Shown in pieces: positions 1-6,149 of a stretch of DNA of 9,804 nt (the first letter of the stretch is position 1; every line of letters starts with the position of its first letter). The position numbers and the translations under genes are program-made. The stretch is taken from assembly GCA_902472795.1 (NCBI GenBank), contig CABROZ010000089.1, positions 1 to 9,804 on the forward strand. Direction: 5' to 3'. Below the pieces are notes generated by a model that was given only the letters and a program-made list of their open reading frames with translations, was not told the origin of the DNA and did no database searches. Source of the DNA: an uncultured Bacteroides sp. (GTDB lineage: Bacteria > Bacteroidota > Bacteroidia > Bacteroidales > Bacteroidaceae).

Positions 1-12
1 GTGGCTCGACGC

Positions 13-40
13 ACCGTTTTGCGGGGTTCCGCAGGACGGT
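13..40. repeat. Imperfect inverted repeat just after bamA
   Basis: Bases 13-24 pair with 29-40 around the loop GGTT. The inner arms TGCGG/CCGCA and outer arms ACCGT/ACGGT are perfect. Between them two positions are G-U wobbles if transcribed from the plus strand and A-C mismatches if transcribed from the minus strand. It lies directly behind the bamA stop codon, so it could help end or stabilise the bamA transcript. No T run follows on the minus strand within the window, so a classical intrinsic terminator is not supported. The next gene beyond the left edge cannot be seen. Confidence 0.35.
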
Positions 41-2695
41 TTAGAACTCTTGTCCCAGGAGGAAGTGGAACTGGCTTCCGCCGTATTGTTTCGATCCGAG
101 CACGGGGTCGAAACCGTAGGCCCAGTCGATACCCATCATACCGATCATCGGCAGGAAGATGCGGACACCGACACCGGCCGAACGCTTCAGGTCGAAGGGG
201 TTGAACTTGTTCACGTCGTGCCATGCGTTACCTGCCTCGACGAAGGCCAGGGCGTAGATGGTGGTGCTGGTTTCGAGCATCAGCGGGTAGCGCAGTTCGA
301 GGGCCAGACGGCTGTAGGCGTAACCTTCGTTGCCGTAAGGTGTCAATGAGCTGTTCTCGTATCCGCGCAGGGCGATGGTCTCGGTTGCGTAGTAGGAGTA
401 GCCGGTCATACCGTCACCACCCACGTCGAAGGTGCCGAAGGGCGACTTCTTGTACTTGTTGTAGTGACCCAGCAGTCCGAACTCGGCGCGTCCCATGATG
501 ACGGGTGTACGTTTCACGGTGACGGGGTCGGCCAGCGGGATATAGACTTTCGATTTGAATTTCCACTTGTGGTATTCCACCCACTTGTGCATCTTGTTCA
601 TGTCGTCCTGGTTGCTGGTGTTGTACTTGCTGTAGTCCACTCCGTCGAAGGCCGAGTAGGGCGGTGTGAGCTGTGCGGACAGCGAGAATTCGGAACCGGT
701 ACGCGGGTAAATCGGGTTGTCGATGGAGCTACGCGACAGGGTGAGGACGATGCTCAGGTCGTTGCACTTACCGTTGGTGACGGGGAAGTACTGCCAGTCG
801 CGCATGTGGTAGCGCTGGTACGACAGTTCGGCGGTGAACTGGAAGTAGTCGTCGGGCCACTTCAGACGTTTACCGAACATGACGGAGAGTCCCCACATCT
901 GTATCGACTTGTCGGGGTCGTAATAGTTTTCGTAGTTGGTATAGTTGCCGTAGTTGTACATGCCGTAGCCATACAGTCCGCTGTAGTAGCTGTTGTAGTA
1001 GCTGTTCAGGTAGGCGTCGTTGTAGTACTGGCTGCTGATGTCGGTCTGGCGCGAGTAGAATGCCGATAAGGAGAAGGCATTGGGTCGCTTACCGCCGAAC
1101 CAGGGGTCGTAGAACGAGATGCTGTACGACTGGTAATACTTGGCGTTGGTCTGTCCGCTGATGGTCAGCGTCTGTCCGTCGCCCTGCGGCAGGATGCCTC
1201 GGTAGTTTTCGCCCGGGTGCAGCAGGTTGGCCAGCGAGAAGTTGGTGAACTTCAGGCTCAGCTTTCCGATGATACCGGTCTGTCCCCATCCGGCCGAGAA
1301 TTCTACCTGGTCGTTGGCTTTCGAGATGAGGTCGTAGCCTATGTCCACGGTGCCGTCTTCCGGTTGAGGCTGTATGTTGGGCGTGATGCGCTCGGGGTCG
1401 AAGTGGCCCATCTGCTGGATTTCACGCATGGATCGCATCAGTGCTTCGCGGCTGAAGAGCTCGCCGGGGCGTGTGAAGAGTTCGCGGCGTACTACGTTCT
1501 CGTACAGGCGGTCGTTACCGTTGATGCTGATTTTGTTGATGGTGGCCTGACGTCCTTCGTAGATGCGCATTTCCAGGTCGATGGAGTCGCCCACGATGTT
1601 CACCTCCACGGGTTCGAGGTTGTAGAAGAGGTAACCGTTGTTGTAGTACAGGTTGCCGATGGCGTCGTCGTCGGTATTGAGTCGTTCGTCCAGCAACTTC
1701 TGGTTGTAAACGTCGCCCTTCTTCATCTGCAGCAGGAAGTCCAGGTATTCGGCTGTATAGAGGGTATTGCCCACCCACGTCACGTTGCGCAGGTAGTACT
1801 TCTGTCCTTCGTCGATTTGCATGAATACGTTGACGGTGCGTTCGTCGTAGGGGCTAACGCTGTCCTTCACGATCATGGCGTCGCGGTAGCCCAGCTCGTT
1901 GTACTTGTCGATGATCAGCTGCTTGTCGGCCTCGTAGTTTTCTTCAACGAACTTCTTGGTGCGGAACAGGTTGATGAGTTTGCCTTTTTCATTGGTCTTC
2001 TTCATCACCCTTTTCAGCTTCTTGGTGGTGAGGGCCTGGTTGCCGACGATGGTGATTTCGTGCACTTTCACTTTCTCCTTCTTGTCGATGGTGATATCGA
2101 CGAAAACTTCGTTATCCTTGTCGGGATTGTCCTTCTGGGTGATGATGACTTCGGCGTTCTTGAATCCCTTGTCGTCGAAGTAGCGCTTGATGAGGGTCTG
2201 GGCGCGGTCGATGGCGTTGGGGGTGATCTGGTTACCTTTCAGCAGTGCCACGCGGGCTTCGAGGTCTTCGCGTTCGGATTTCTTCACGCCGTGGTAGCGG
2301 ATGTCCGTCACGCGGGGACGCATGGCCAAGTGGATGGTCAGCCAGATTTTGTCTCCTTCTATCTTGTCGGCTTCGATGCGTACGTCGGAGAAGAGGCCGT
2401 GCCTCCAGTATCGGCGGCATGCGTCGGTGATTTCCTGTCCCGGCACGGTGATGGTCTGTCCCTTCGACAGTCCCGACAATCCGATGATGACATAATCTTC
2501 ATAGTTATTGGCTCCTTCTATTTTGATGTCTGCAATCTCATACTTCTTGGGTTGTCCCGAGTAGAGGATAACCGGCACTTCTTTCGGTTCGCCGGCAGTG
2601 GCGGTGGAATCTTGTTGTTCTTGTGCCGCAGTGTTCAGTACGCAGCCAAAGAGGCAGATAAGCGCCACGAATAAGGAGATAATACGATAATGCAT
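41..2695 (-). CDS. bamA: Outer-membrane protein assembly factor BamA
   Basis: BamA is the central subunit of the BAM complex, which folds and inserts beta-barrel proteins into the outer membrane. The 884-residue product starts with a signal peptide (hydrophobic residues about 5-22, likely cleavage near AAQ at 23-25). Five POTRA-like repeats follow at about 51-123, 128-205, 209-297, 299-379 and 384-457, then a beta-barrel from about 463 to the end. The conserved loop-6 motif is seen as RGY at 777-779, and the chain ends in Phe884, as expected of an outer-membrane beta-signal. It is longer than the roughly 810 residues of E. coli BamA; the extra length lies largely in outer loops, notably a Tyr/Asn-rich stretch at 557-592. 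It lies 28 bp behind uppS with no room for a promoter, so co-transcription is likely. An LFGC sequence in the signal peptide resembles a lipobox, but BamA proteins are not lipoproteins. Confidence 0.97.
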   Translation of the reverse strand: MHYRIISLFVALICLFGCVLNTAAQEQQDSTATAGEPKEVPVILYSGQPKKYEIADIKIEGANNYEDYVIIGLSGLSKGQTITVPGQEITDACRRYWRHGLFSDVRIEADKIEGDKIWLTIHLAMRPRVTDIRYHGVKKSEREDLEARVALLKGNQITPNAIDRAQTLIKRYFDDKGFKNAEVIITQKDNPDKDNEVFVDITIDKKEKVKVHEITIVGNQALTTKKLKRVMKKTNEKGKLINLFRTKKFVEENYEADKQLIIDKYNELGYRDAMIVKDSVSPYDERTVNVFMQIDEGQKYYLRNVTWVGNTLYTAEYLDFLLQMKKGDVYNQKLLDERLNTDDDAIGNLYYNNGYLFYNLEPVEVNIVGDSIDLEMRIYEGRQATINKISINGNDRLYENVVRRELFTRPGELFSREALMRSMREIQQMGHFDPERITPNIQPQPEDGTVDIGYDLISKANDQVEFSAGWGQTGIIGKLSLKFTNFSLANLLHPGENYRGILPQGDGQTLTISGQTNAKYYQSYSISFYDPWFGGKRPNAFSLSAFYSRQTDISSQYYNDAYLNSYYNSYYSGLYGYGMYNYGNYTNYENYYDPDKSIQMWGLSVMFGKRLKWPDDYFQFTAELSYQRYHMRDWQYFPVTNGKCNDLSIVLTLSRSSIDNPIYPRTGSEFSLSAQLTPPYSAFDGVDYSKYNTSNQDDMNKMHKWVEYHKWKFKSKVYIPLADPVTVKRTPVIMGRAEFGLLGHYNKYKKSPFGTFDVGGDGMTGYSYYATETIALRGYENSSLTPYGNEGYAYSRLALELRYPLMLETSTTIYALAFVEAGNAWHDVNKFNPFDLKRSAGVGVRIFLPMIGMMGIDWAYGFDPVLGSKQYGGSQFHFLLGQEF
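983..1006 (-). repeat. 12-bp tandem repeat inside bamA (NSYY x2)
   Basis: The plus-strand unit GTAGTAGCTGTT occurs twice back to back, at 983-994 and 995-1006, without a mismatch. On the coding strand each copy reads Asn-Ser-Tyr-Tyr, giving residues 564-571 of BamA. The unit is a multiple of three, so gain or loss of a copy would keep the frame. It sits within a Tyr/Asn-rich segment in the first part of the barrel, where an extracellular loop is expected. Whether the copy number varies between strains cannot be seen from one sequence. Confidence 0.85.
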
Positions 2696-2723
2696 TTATA
2701 GTAATGATTAAATATGTTTTGGT

Positions 2724-3458
2724 TTATTTGATTTGTTCACTGGTCTTGCCGAACCGACGTTCCCGTTTCTGATAGTCGCGGATGGCTTTCCGCAGCTCTT
2801 CGGCCTGGAAGTCGGGCCAGTAGGTGTCGCAAAAGTAGAGCTCGGAGTACGCGCATTGCCACAGCAGGTAGTTGCTCAGCCTGATTTCTCCGCCGGTGCG
2901 TATCAGCAGGTCGGGGTCGGGCATGAAGTTGGTGGCTAAGTGCTGCGAGATGAGTGCGCTGTCGATGTCCTCGGGTTGCAGGGTTCCGTCCTTGACTAAG
3001 CGGGCTATCTGTCGGGTGGCTTCGGTGATTTCCCATCGCGACGAGTAGCTCAGCGCCAGCACCAGACACATTCCCGTATTGCCCGACGTGTGCTCCACAC
3101 AGGCATACAGCCTTTCCTGCACATTCTGCGGCAACTTGCCGATGTCGCCAATGATGCGGAAGCTGATGTTGTTCTTCATGAACGTTTCCTCCTCGATGCT
3201 TTCGAAAAGCAGGCTCATCAGTGCGGCAACTTCTTCCGAAGGCCGGTTCCAGTTTTCGGTGGAGAAGGTGTAGAGTGTGAGGTATTTCACTCCTAACCGG
3301 GCAGCCTCTTCGGCGATGATGTGCACGGTTTCGGCTCCGGCCTGATGTCCGAAGCTGCGTTCGTGTCCGCGCTGTTTGGCCCATCGCCCGTTTCCGTCCA
3401 TGATGATGGCAACGTGTTGTGGTATCCGGTTTAAATCTAATTGCTCTGTATCTTGCAT
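2724..3458 (-). CDS. uppS: Isoprenyl transferase (undecaprenyl diphosphate synthase)
   Basis: This cis-prenyltransferase condenses isopentenyl diphosphate units onto farnesyl diphosphate to make undecaprenyl diphosphate, the lipid carrier for peptidoglycan, O-antigen and capsule units. At 244 residues it has the usual family length. The catalytic motif MDGNGRWAK lies at 20-28 with Asp21 as the key residue, followed by GH at 37-38 and the FSTENW segment at 65-70. The C-terminal family signature DPDLLIRTGGEIRLSN spans 181-196, with the substrate-binding Arg187 and Arg193. The segment usually written NYGGR reads SYSSR at 137-141; I take this as lineage variation, since all other key residues are present. 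The ATG start puts the first motif at the normal distance from the N-terminus. bamA follows after 28 bp, so the two form an operon-like pair. The upstream lipoprotein gene is 81 bp away behind a terminator-like hairpin. Confidence 0.97.
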   Translation of the reverse strand: MQDTEQLDLNRIPQHVAIIMDGNGRWAKQRGHERSFGHQAGAETVHIIAEEAARLGVKYLTLYTFSTENWNRPSEEVAALMSLLFESIEEETFMKNNISFRIIGDIGKLPQNVQERLYACVEHTSGNTGMCLVLALSYSSRWEITEATRQIARLVKDGTLQPEDIDSALISQHLATNFMPDPDLLIRTGGEIRLSNYLLWQCAYSELYFCDTYWPDFQAEELRKAIRDYQKRERRFGKTSEQIK

Positions 3459-3490
3459 CTCTCTTGCTTCTTTTGGTGTTTTCCTATTCC

Positions 3491-3504
3491 TTATATTATA
3501 TATA
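3491..3504 (-). promoter_or_regulatory. AT-only stretch ahead of uppS, possible promoter core
   Basis: A run of 14 A/T bases lies between the terminator-like hairpin of the lipoprotein gene and the uppS start, about 33 bp before the start codon. Because the hairpin should cut uppS off from upstream transcription, a promoter is expected here. I find no match to the Bacteroidota -7 consensus TAnnTTTG in this 81-bp gap, so the assignment rests only on position and composition. A purine-rich AAGAGAG directly before the ATG may help ribosome binding. Confidence 0.25.
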
Positions 3505-3509
3505 GATGG

Positions 3510-3532
3510 AAAAAGTGTGCGGCTTGAGCCGC
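3510..3532 (-). terminator. Intrinsic terminator after the DUF6242-like lipoprotein gene
   Basis: Bases 3519-3532 form a perfect GC-rich inverted repeat (GCGGCT and AGCCGC around two bases; in practice a five-pair stem with a four-base loop). Read on the minus strand it starts 7 bp behind the lipoprotein stop codon and is followed, after CACA... spacing of four bases, by a run of five T (3514 to 3510). The stem is short, so termination may be partial, but the position is what a Rho-independent terminator needs. It separates the lipoprotein gene from uppS-bamA. Confidence 0.65.
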
Positions 3533-3539
3533 TTTGTTG

Positions 3540-4904
3540 TTACTGGTTCTTGAAGCCCAGACGGTTGAGCCGTCCGCGCCAGACTTCGTTCGGAGCGTCG
3601 CCCGACTGGCCGATTACGATCCAGATGAAGTTGTCGCTGTCCACGGCCAGCGAGTAGTTGCCCCTCAGCGATACTTCTTCTGGCAGCAGGAACTTGCTTT
3701 CGGTCTTGTACCAGGCCAGCCCGGTTTGCGAGGCATAGAAGTTCTGCAGGCGTTCGCCCGTCATGTAGAACTGTCCGCCGTAGTGGATGACGGACGGATA
3801 ATAGCCGACGGTGGACGTCAGGCAGTAGCTGTCGTACGACGTTTCCGGGTCCATCTTTGCCCAGTCGTAGCCGTCATAGGCCCACGGAATGATTTTCTCG
3901 CCGGAAGTCTTGCCCACGATCATGATTTCGTCGAGTAGGTTGGCTGTCCGGAATTCGGTAGAGGAGATGTTCTCGGTGGGGAAGCCTTCGGGCACGGCCG
4001 GCGTGTTGCTGTCGATGGTGTTCCAGGCAGTGTTGCCCTGCTGGGCGTTGACGAGGTATGAGGTCCCTTCGTTGTTCAGCATGCCGATAAGTTGTCCCCG
4101 GAAGCTGCATACCAGTGTTTCGACGTTGCCGCTCAGACCCTCGTTCAGGTTCCAGCTGATGCCGTCGGTCGAGGAGTAAACGTTGCCGTCGCCGGTCGAG
4201 GCGTAGAGCACATCTTCAGCATCGGTCATCGGGCTGACTGTCGCACTGCTGCTTTTTACGAAAGCCGGCATGCGGTCGAGTGCGGGAAGTCCCTGAACGC
4301 TGACTTCCTCCCAACTGTCGAATACCTTGGTCGAGGTGCGATAGGCGGTGAGCTCGCTGCCGTTCAGTACGTAAACAAGCAGGTTGTTGCCCAGCACTAC
4401 GGCTTTCTGGCGGTTGGTGATGGAGGTGGTGGGGAATCCGGCGATGAGGTCGGTCATGTTGGTCCACTGCAGGGAGTCGGGCTCTTGTTGGTGGATGTTG
4501 ATGTGCAGCGTGTATTCGCGGATGGTAACTCCGTCGGCTGCATATATTCTGAACTTCATGCCTTCGGCAGTTGTGGCTGCGGTCAGGTTCTGATAGTTGC
4601 TGGTGTTCAGTACGGTGTCTTTGACGGTGCCCGAGGCAATGTAGCCGGTGACGTAGAAGGTATCGATCAGTATGCTGTCGATGATGGTGTCGGATCCTAC
4701 CGGCAGGGAGTCCATGTTATAGATTTCTCGGTTAAGTTGGTCAATGGTGAATTTATAGTGCTTCCCGTGAATAGTGTCCAGACCAAAGGCATGTACGGTG
4801 GCATCGGAACTGAACTCGTAATCGTCGTCCGAGCTGAGGCACGAACTGATGGCCATGGACATGAGTAGAAAACACGCGATAATAGATAAAAACTTTGTTC
4901 TCAT
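3540..4904 (-). CDS. DUF6242-like surface lipoprotein with beta-propeller-like C-terminus
   Basis: A 454-residue predicted lipoprotein of unknown function. The N-terminus has a charged start, a hydrophobic segment (5-19) and a lipobox ISSC with the acylated Cys22. The residues right after the cysteine, LSSDDDYE, resemble the acidic lipoprotein export signal that directs Bacteroidota lipoproteins to the cell surface, so an outward-facing outer-membrane position is inferred. Residues about 33-140 form a beta-rich domain of the type seen in DUF6242 proteins. Residues about 145-454 look like a beta-propeller: one clear Asp-box (SSTDGISW, 244-251), a degenerate copy near 389-398, and other short aromatic-ended repeats. 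The C-terminus WRGRLNRLGF (442-451) is one I associate with this Bacteroides family from memory. No catalytic residues can be named; binding of a glycan or protein is a guess. It has its own promoter-like box and a terminator-like hairpin, so it seems to be transcribed alone between ribD and uppS-bamA. Confidence 0.85.
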   Translation of the reverse strand: MRTKFLSIIACFLLMSMAISSCLSSDDDYEFSSDATVHAFGLDTIHGKHYKFTIDQLNREIYNMDSLPVGSDTIIDSILIDTFYVTGYIASGTVKDTVLNTSNYQNLTAATTAEGMKFRIYAADGVTIREYTLHINIHQQEPDSLQWTNMTDLIAGFPTTSITNRQKAVVLGNNLLVYVLNGSELTAYRTSTKVFDSWEEVSVQGLPALDRMPAFVKSSSATVSPMTDAEDVLYASTGDGNVYSSTDGISWNLNEGLSGNVETLVCSFRGQLIGMLNNEGTSYLVNAQQGNTAWNTIDSNTPAVPEGFPTENISSTEFRTANLLDEIMIVGKTSGEKIIPWAYDGYDWAKMDPETSYDSYCLTSTVGYYPSVIHYGGQFYMTGERLQNFYASQTGLAWYKTESKFLLPEEVSLRGNYSLAVDSDNFIWIVIGQSGDAPNEVWRGRLNRLGFKNQ

Positions 4905-4939
4905 TTCTTTGTTGTAAGATAGTGTTTATTTACAAGTTG

Positions 4940-4947
4940 CAAAAATA
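4940..4947 (-). promoter_or_regulatory. Bacteroidota -7 box for the lipoprotein gene
   Basis: Read on the minus strand the bases are TATTTTTG, a full match to the Bacteroidota -7 consensus TAnnTTTG. It lies 35 bp before the start codon at 4904, which would give a leader of roughly 30 nt. At the expected 19-bp spacing the -33 position reads CTAT, a poor match to TTTG, so only the -7 element is supported. The surrounding 140-bp gap is strikingly AT-rich compared with the genes on both sides and includes a perfect 12-bp palindrome TTTTATATAAAA at 4984-4995. Confidence 0.6.
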
Positions 4948-5023
4948 GGAACAATTTTCGCTATAAATAGCTTTGAGGGGAAGTTTTATATAAAATTATA
5001 GATAATATGGCAGTTTTTGCCGA

Positions 5024-5043
5024 CAAAAAACTTCTTCAAAGTT
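5024..5043 (-). terminator. Weak terminator-like hairpin after ribD
   Basis: Just behind the ribD stop, the minus strand reads AACTT, five bases, AAGTT and then continues into a T run. This is a five-pair, AT-rich stem with a T tract, which is the layout of an intrinsic terminator but energetically weak. An overlapping inverted repeat (AGTTTTT/AAAAACT, 5012-5032) could form instead. Either would reduce read-through into the lipoprotein gene. Confidence 0.3.
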
Positions 5044-5044
5044 G

Positions 5045-6091
5045 CTATTTACAGAGCCTTTCTGCCCAATAATGACGTATGTCGTGGCCAAAATGCTGCA
5101 CGCTGTCGCAGAAAAAATGATGGTTCATGTGGGGAGCGCCGATGCCGTCGTGCAGCATGACGGGAGTCTTCTCGACGAAGGCTTCGTCCCACAGCGAGCT
5201 GTCGATGAACGATTGCAGCAGCCGGCTGCCACCCTCGACCAGCAGCGACTGGAGGTTGCGTTGGTACAGCGTCTCCATGATTTGCGGAAGTAGGGGGCGT
5301 GTGTAGTCGGCCTGGATGTACTCTACGTTGTGGGTCGATGCGGCTTGTCGGGCGGTGAAGACCAGTGTGGGGACGGTGCCGTCGAACAGGTGCAGGCAGG
5401 TCGGTAGCGACAGGTTGCGGTCGAGCACGACACGCACGGGCGAACGGCCGTACCAGTGGCGCACGGTCAGCGAAGGATTGTCGAGGAGGGCGGTTCGCGT
5501 GCCTACCAGGATGGCGCTGTGCTCGGCGCGCTGCTTGTGCACCAGCATGGCGGTCAGCGGGTTGGACAGGACAACGGGACTTCCGCCGTCGCGAAGGATG
5601 TCGATGTAGCCGTCGGCCGATTCGGCCCACTTCAGTGTGATGTAGGGACGGCGGTGTGTATGAAAGGTGATGAAGCGGCGGATGAGGTGCCGGCATTCGG
5701 CTTCGAGCACGCCTACCACGACTTCGCGTCCGGCATCGCGCAGCTTCTGTATGCCCCGACCGGCTACTTTCGAAAAGGGGTCCTGGCAGCCTACGACGAT
5801 GCGGGGAATGCCTTTCTCGATGATGAGGTCGGCGCAGGGGGGCGTCTTCCCGTAGTGCGAGCAAGGTTCCAGGCTGACGTAGATGGTCGATCGCCGCAGC
5901 AGGGAGGGATCTTTCACGGAGCGGATGGCGTTGACTTCGGCGTGACCTTCGCCGCAACGTATGTGGTAACCTTCGCCGATGATGCGTCCGTCGCAGACGA
6001 TGACGGCGCCTACCATGGGATTGGGGGCTGTGCTGCACAGGCCGTTTTGGGCCAGTTGGATGCAGCGGCGCATGTATTTTTCTTCTTCCAT
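5045..6091 (-). CDS. ribD: Bifunctional riboflavin biosynthesis protein RibD (deaminase/reductase)
   Basis: RibD carries out two cytosolic steps of riboflavin synthesis: deamination of the GTP-derived pyrimidine and NADPH-dependent reduction of its ribosyl side chain. The 348-residue length fits the two-domain enzyme. The N-terminal cytidine-deaminase-like domain (about 1-145) shows the zinc site HAE at 50-52 (ligand His50, catalytic Glu52) and PCSHYGKTPPC at 76-86 with ligands Cys77 and Cys86. The substrate motif PNPMVGAV is at 23-30. The C-terminal reductase domain (about 148-345) shows LKWAESADGYI at 153-163, VGTRTALLDNPSLTVR at 196-211 and the nucleotide-binding VEGGSRLLQSF at 285-295. 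Both active sites look intact. The gene is divergent from prmC with only 58 bp between the starts. The minus-strand box TGAATTTG (6136 to 6129) differs from the -7 consensus at one base and is a weak promoter candidate. No riboflavin-type riboswitch fits in this short leader. Confidence 0.97.
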   Translation of the reverse strand: MEEEKYMRRCIQLAQNGLCSTAPNPMVGAVIVCDGRIIGEGYHIRCGEGHAEVNAIRSVKDPSLLRRSTIYVSLEPCSHYGKTPPCADLIIEKGIPRIVVGCQDPFSKVAGRGIQKLRDAGREVVVGVLEAECRHLIRRFITFHTHRRPYITLKWAESADGYIDILRDGGSPVVLSNPLTAMLVHKQRAEHSAILVGTRTALLDNPSLTVRHWYGRSPVRVVLDRNLSLPTCLHLFDGTVPTLVFTARQAASTHNVEYIQADYTRPLLPQIMETLYQRNLQSLLVEGGSRLLQSFIDSSLWDEAFVEKTPVMLHDGIGAPHMNHHFFCDSVQHFGHDIRHYWAERLCK

Positions 6092-6116
6092 TACAGTGTC
6101 GTTTTTCGGATTTTCG

Positions 6117-6124
6117 TATTTTTG
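6117..6124 (+). promoter_or_regulatory. Bacteroidota -7 box for prmC-recX
   Basis: The bases TATTTTTG match the -7 consensus TAnnTTTG fully and lie 25 bp before the chosen prmC start, giving a leader of about 20 nt. The -33 position at 19-bp spacing reads CAGT and does not match TTTG, so the upstream half is unsupported. This position supports the ATG at 6150 as the prmC start: the longer open frame extending left would begin upstream of the promoter and inside ribD. Confidence 0.55.
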
Positions 6125-6149
6125 CGGGCAAATTCAGCCCGACCTGTTC

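Noticed and set aside
2641..2660. Lipobox-like LFGC in the BamA signal peptide
   Set aside because: Phe is unusual in that lipobox position, a better signal-peptidase I site (AAQ) follows, and BamA proteins are not lipidated.
1217..2674. Long plus-strand open frame of 485 codons opposite bamA
   Set aside because: It mirrors the bamA codons on the antisense strand. The product is dominated by Val, Phe, Leu and Asp/His in no recognisable order, with no family motif. GC-rich third positions in bamA suppress antisense stops and explain it.
4092..4868. Plus-strand open frame of 258 codons opposite the lipoprotein gene
   Set aside because: Antisense shadow: the minus-strand frame has a lipobox, export signature and propeller motif, while this one has no start context or recognisable domain.
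5979..6149. Longer N-terminus for prmC
   Set aside because: The extra 57 residues would lie inside ribD and upstream of the promoter-like box at 6117-6124, and the family's normal N-terminus fits the ATG at 6150.
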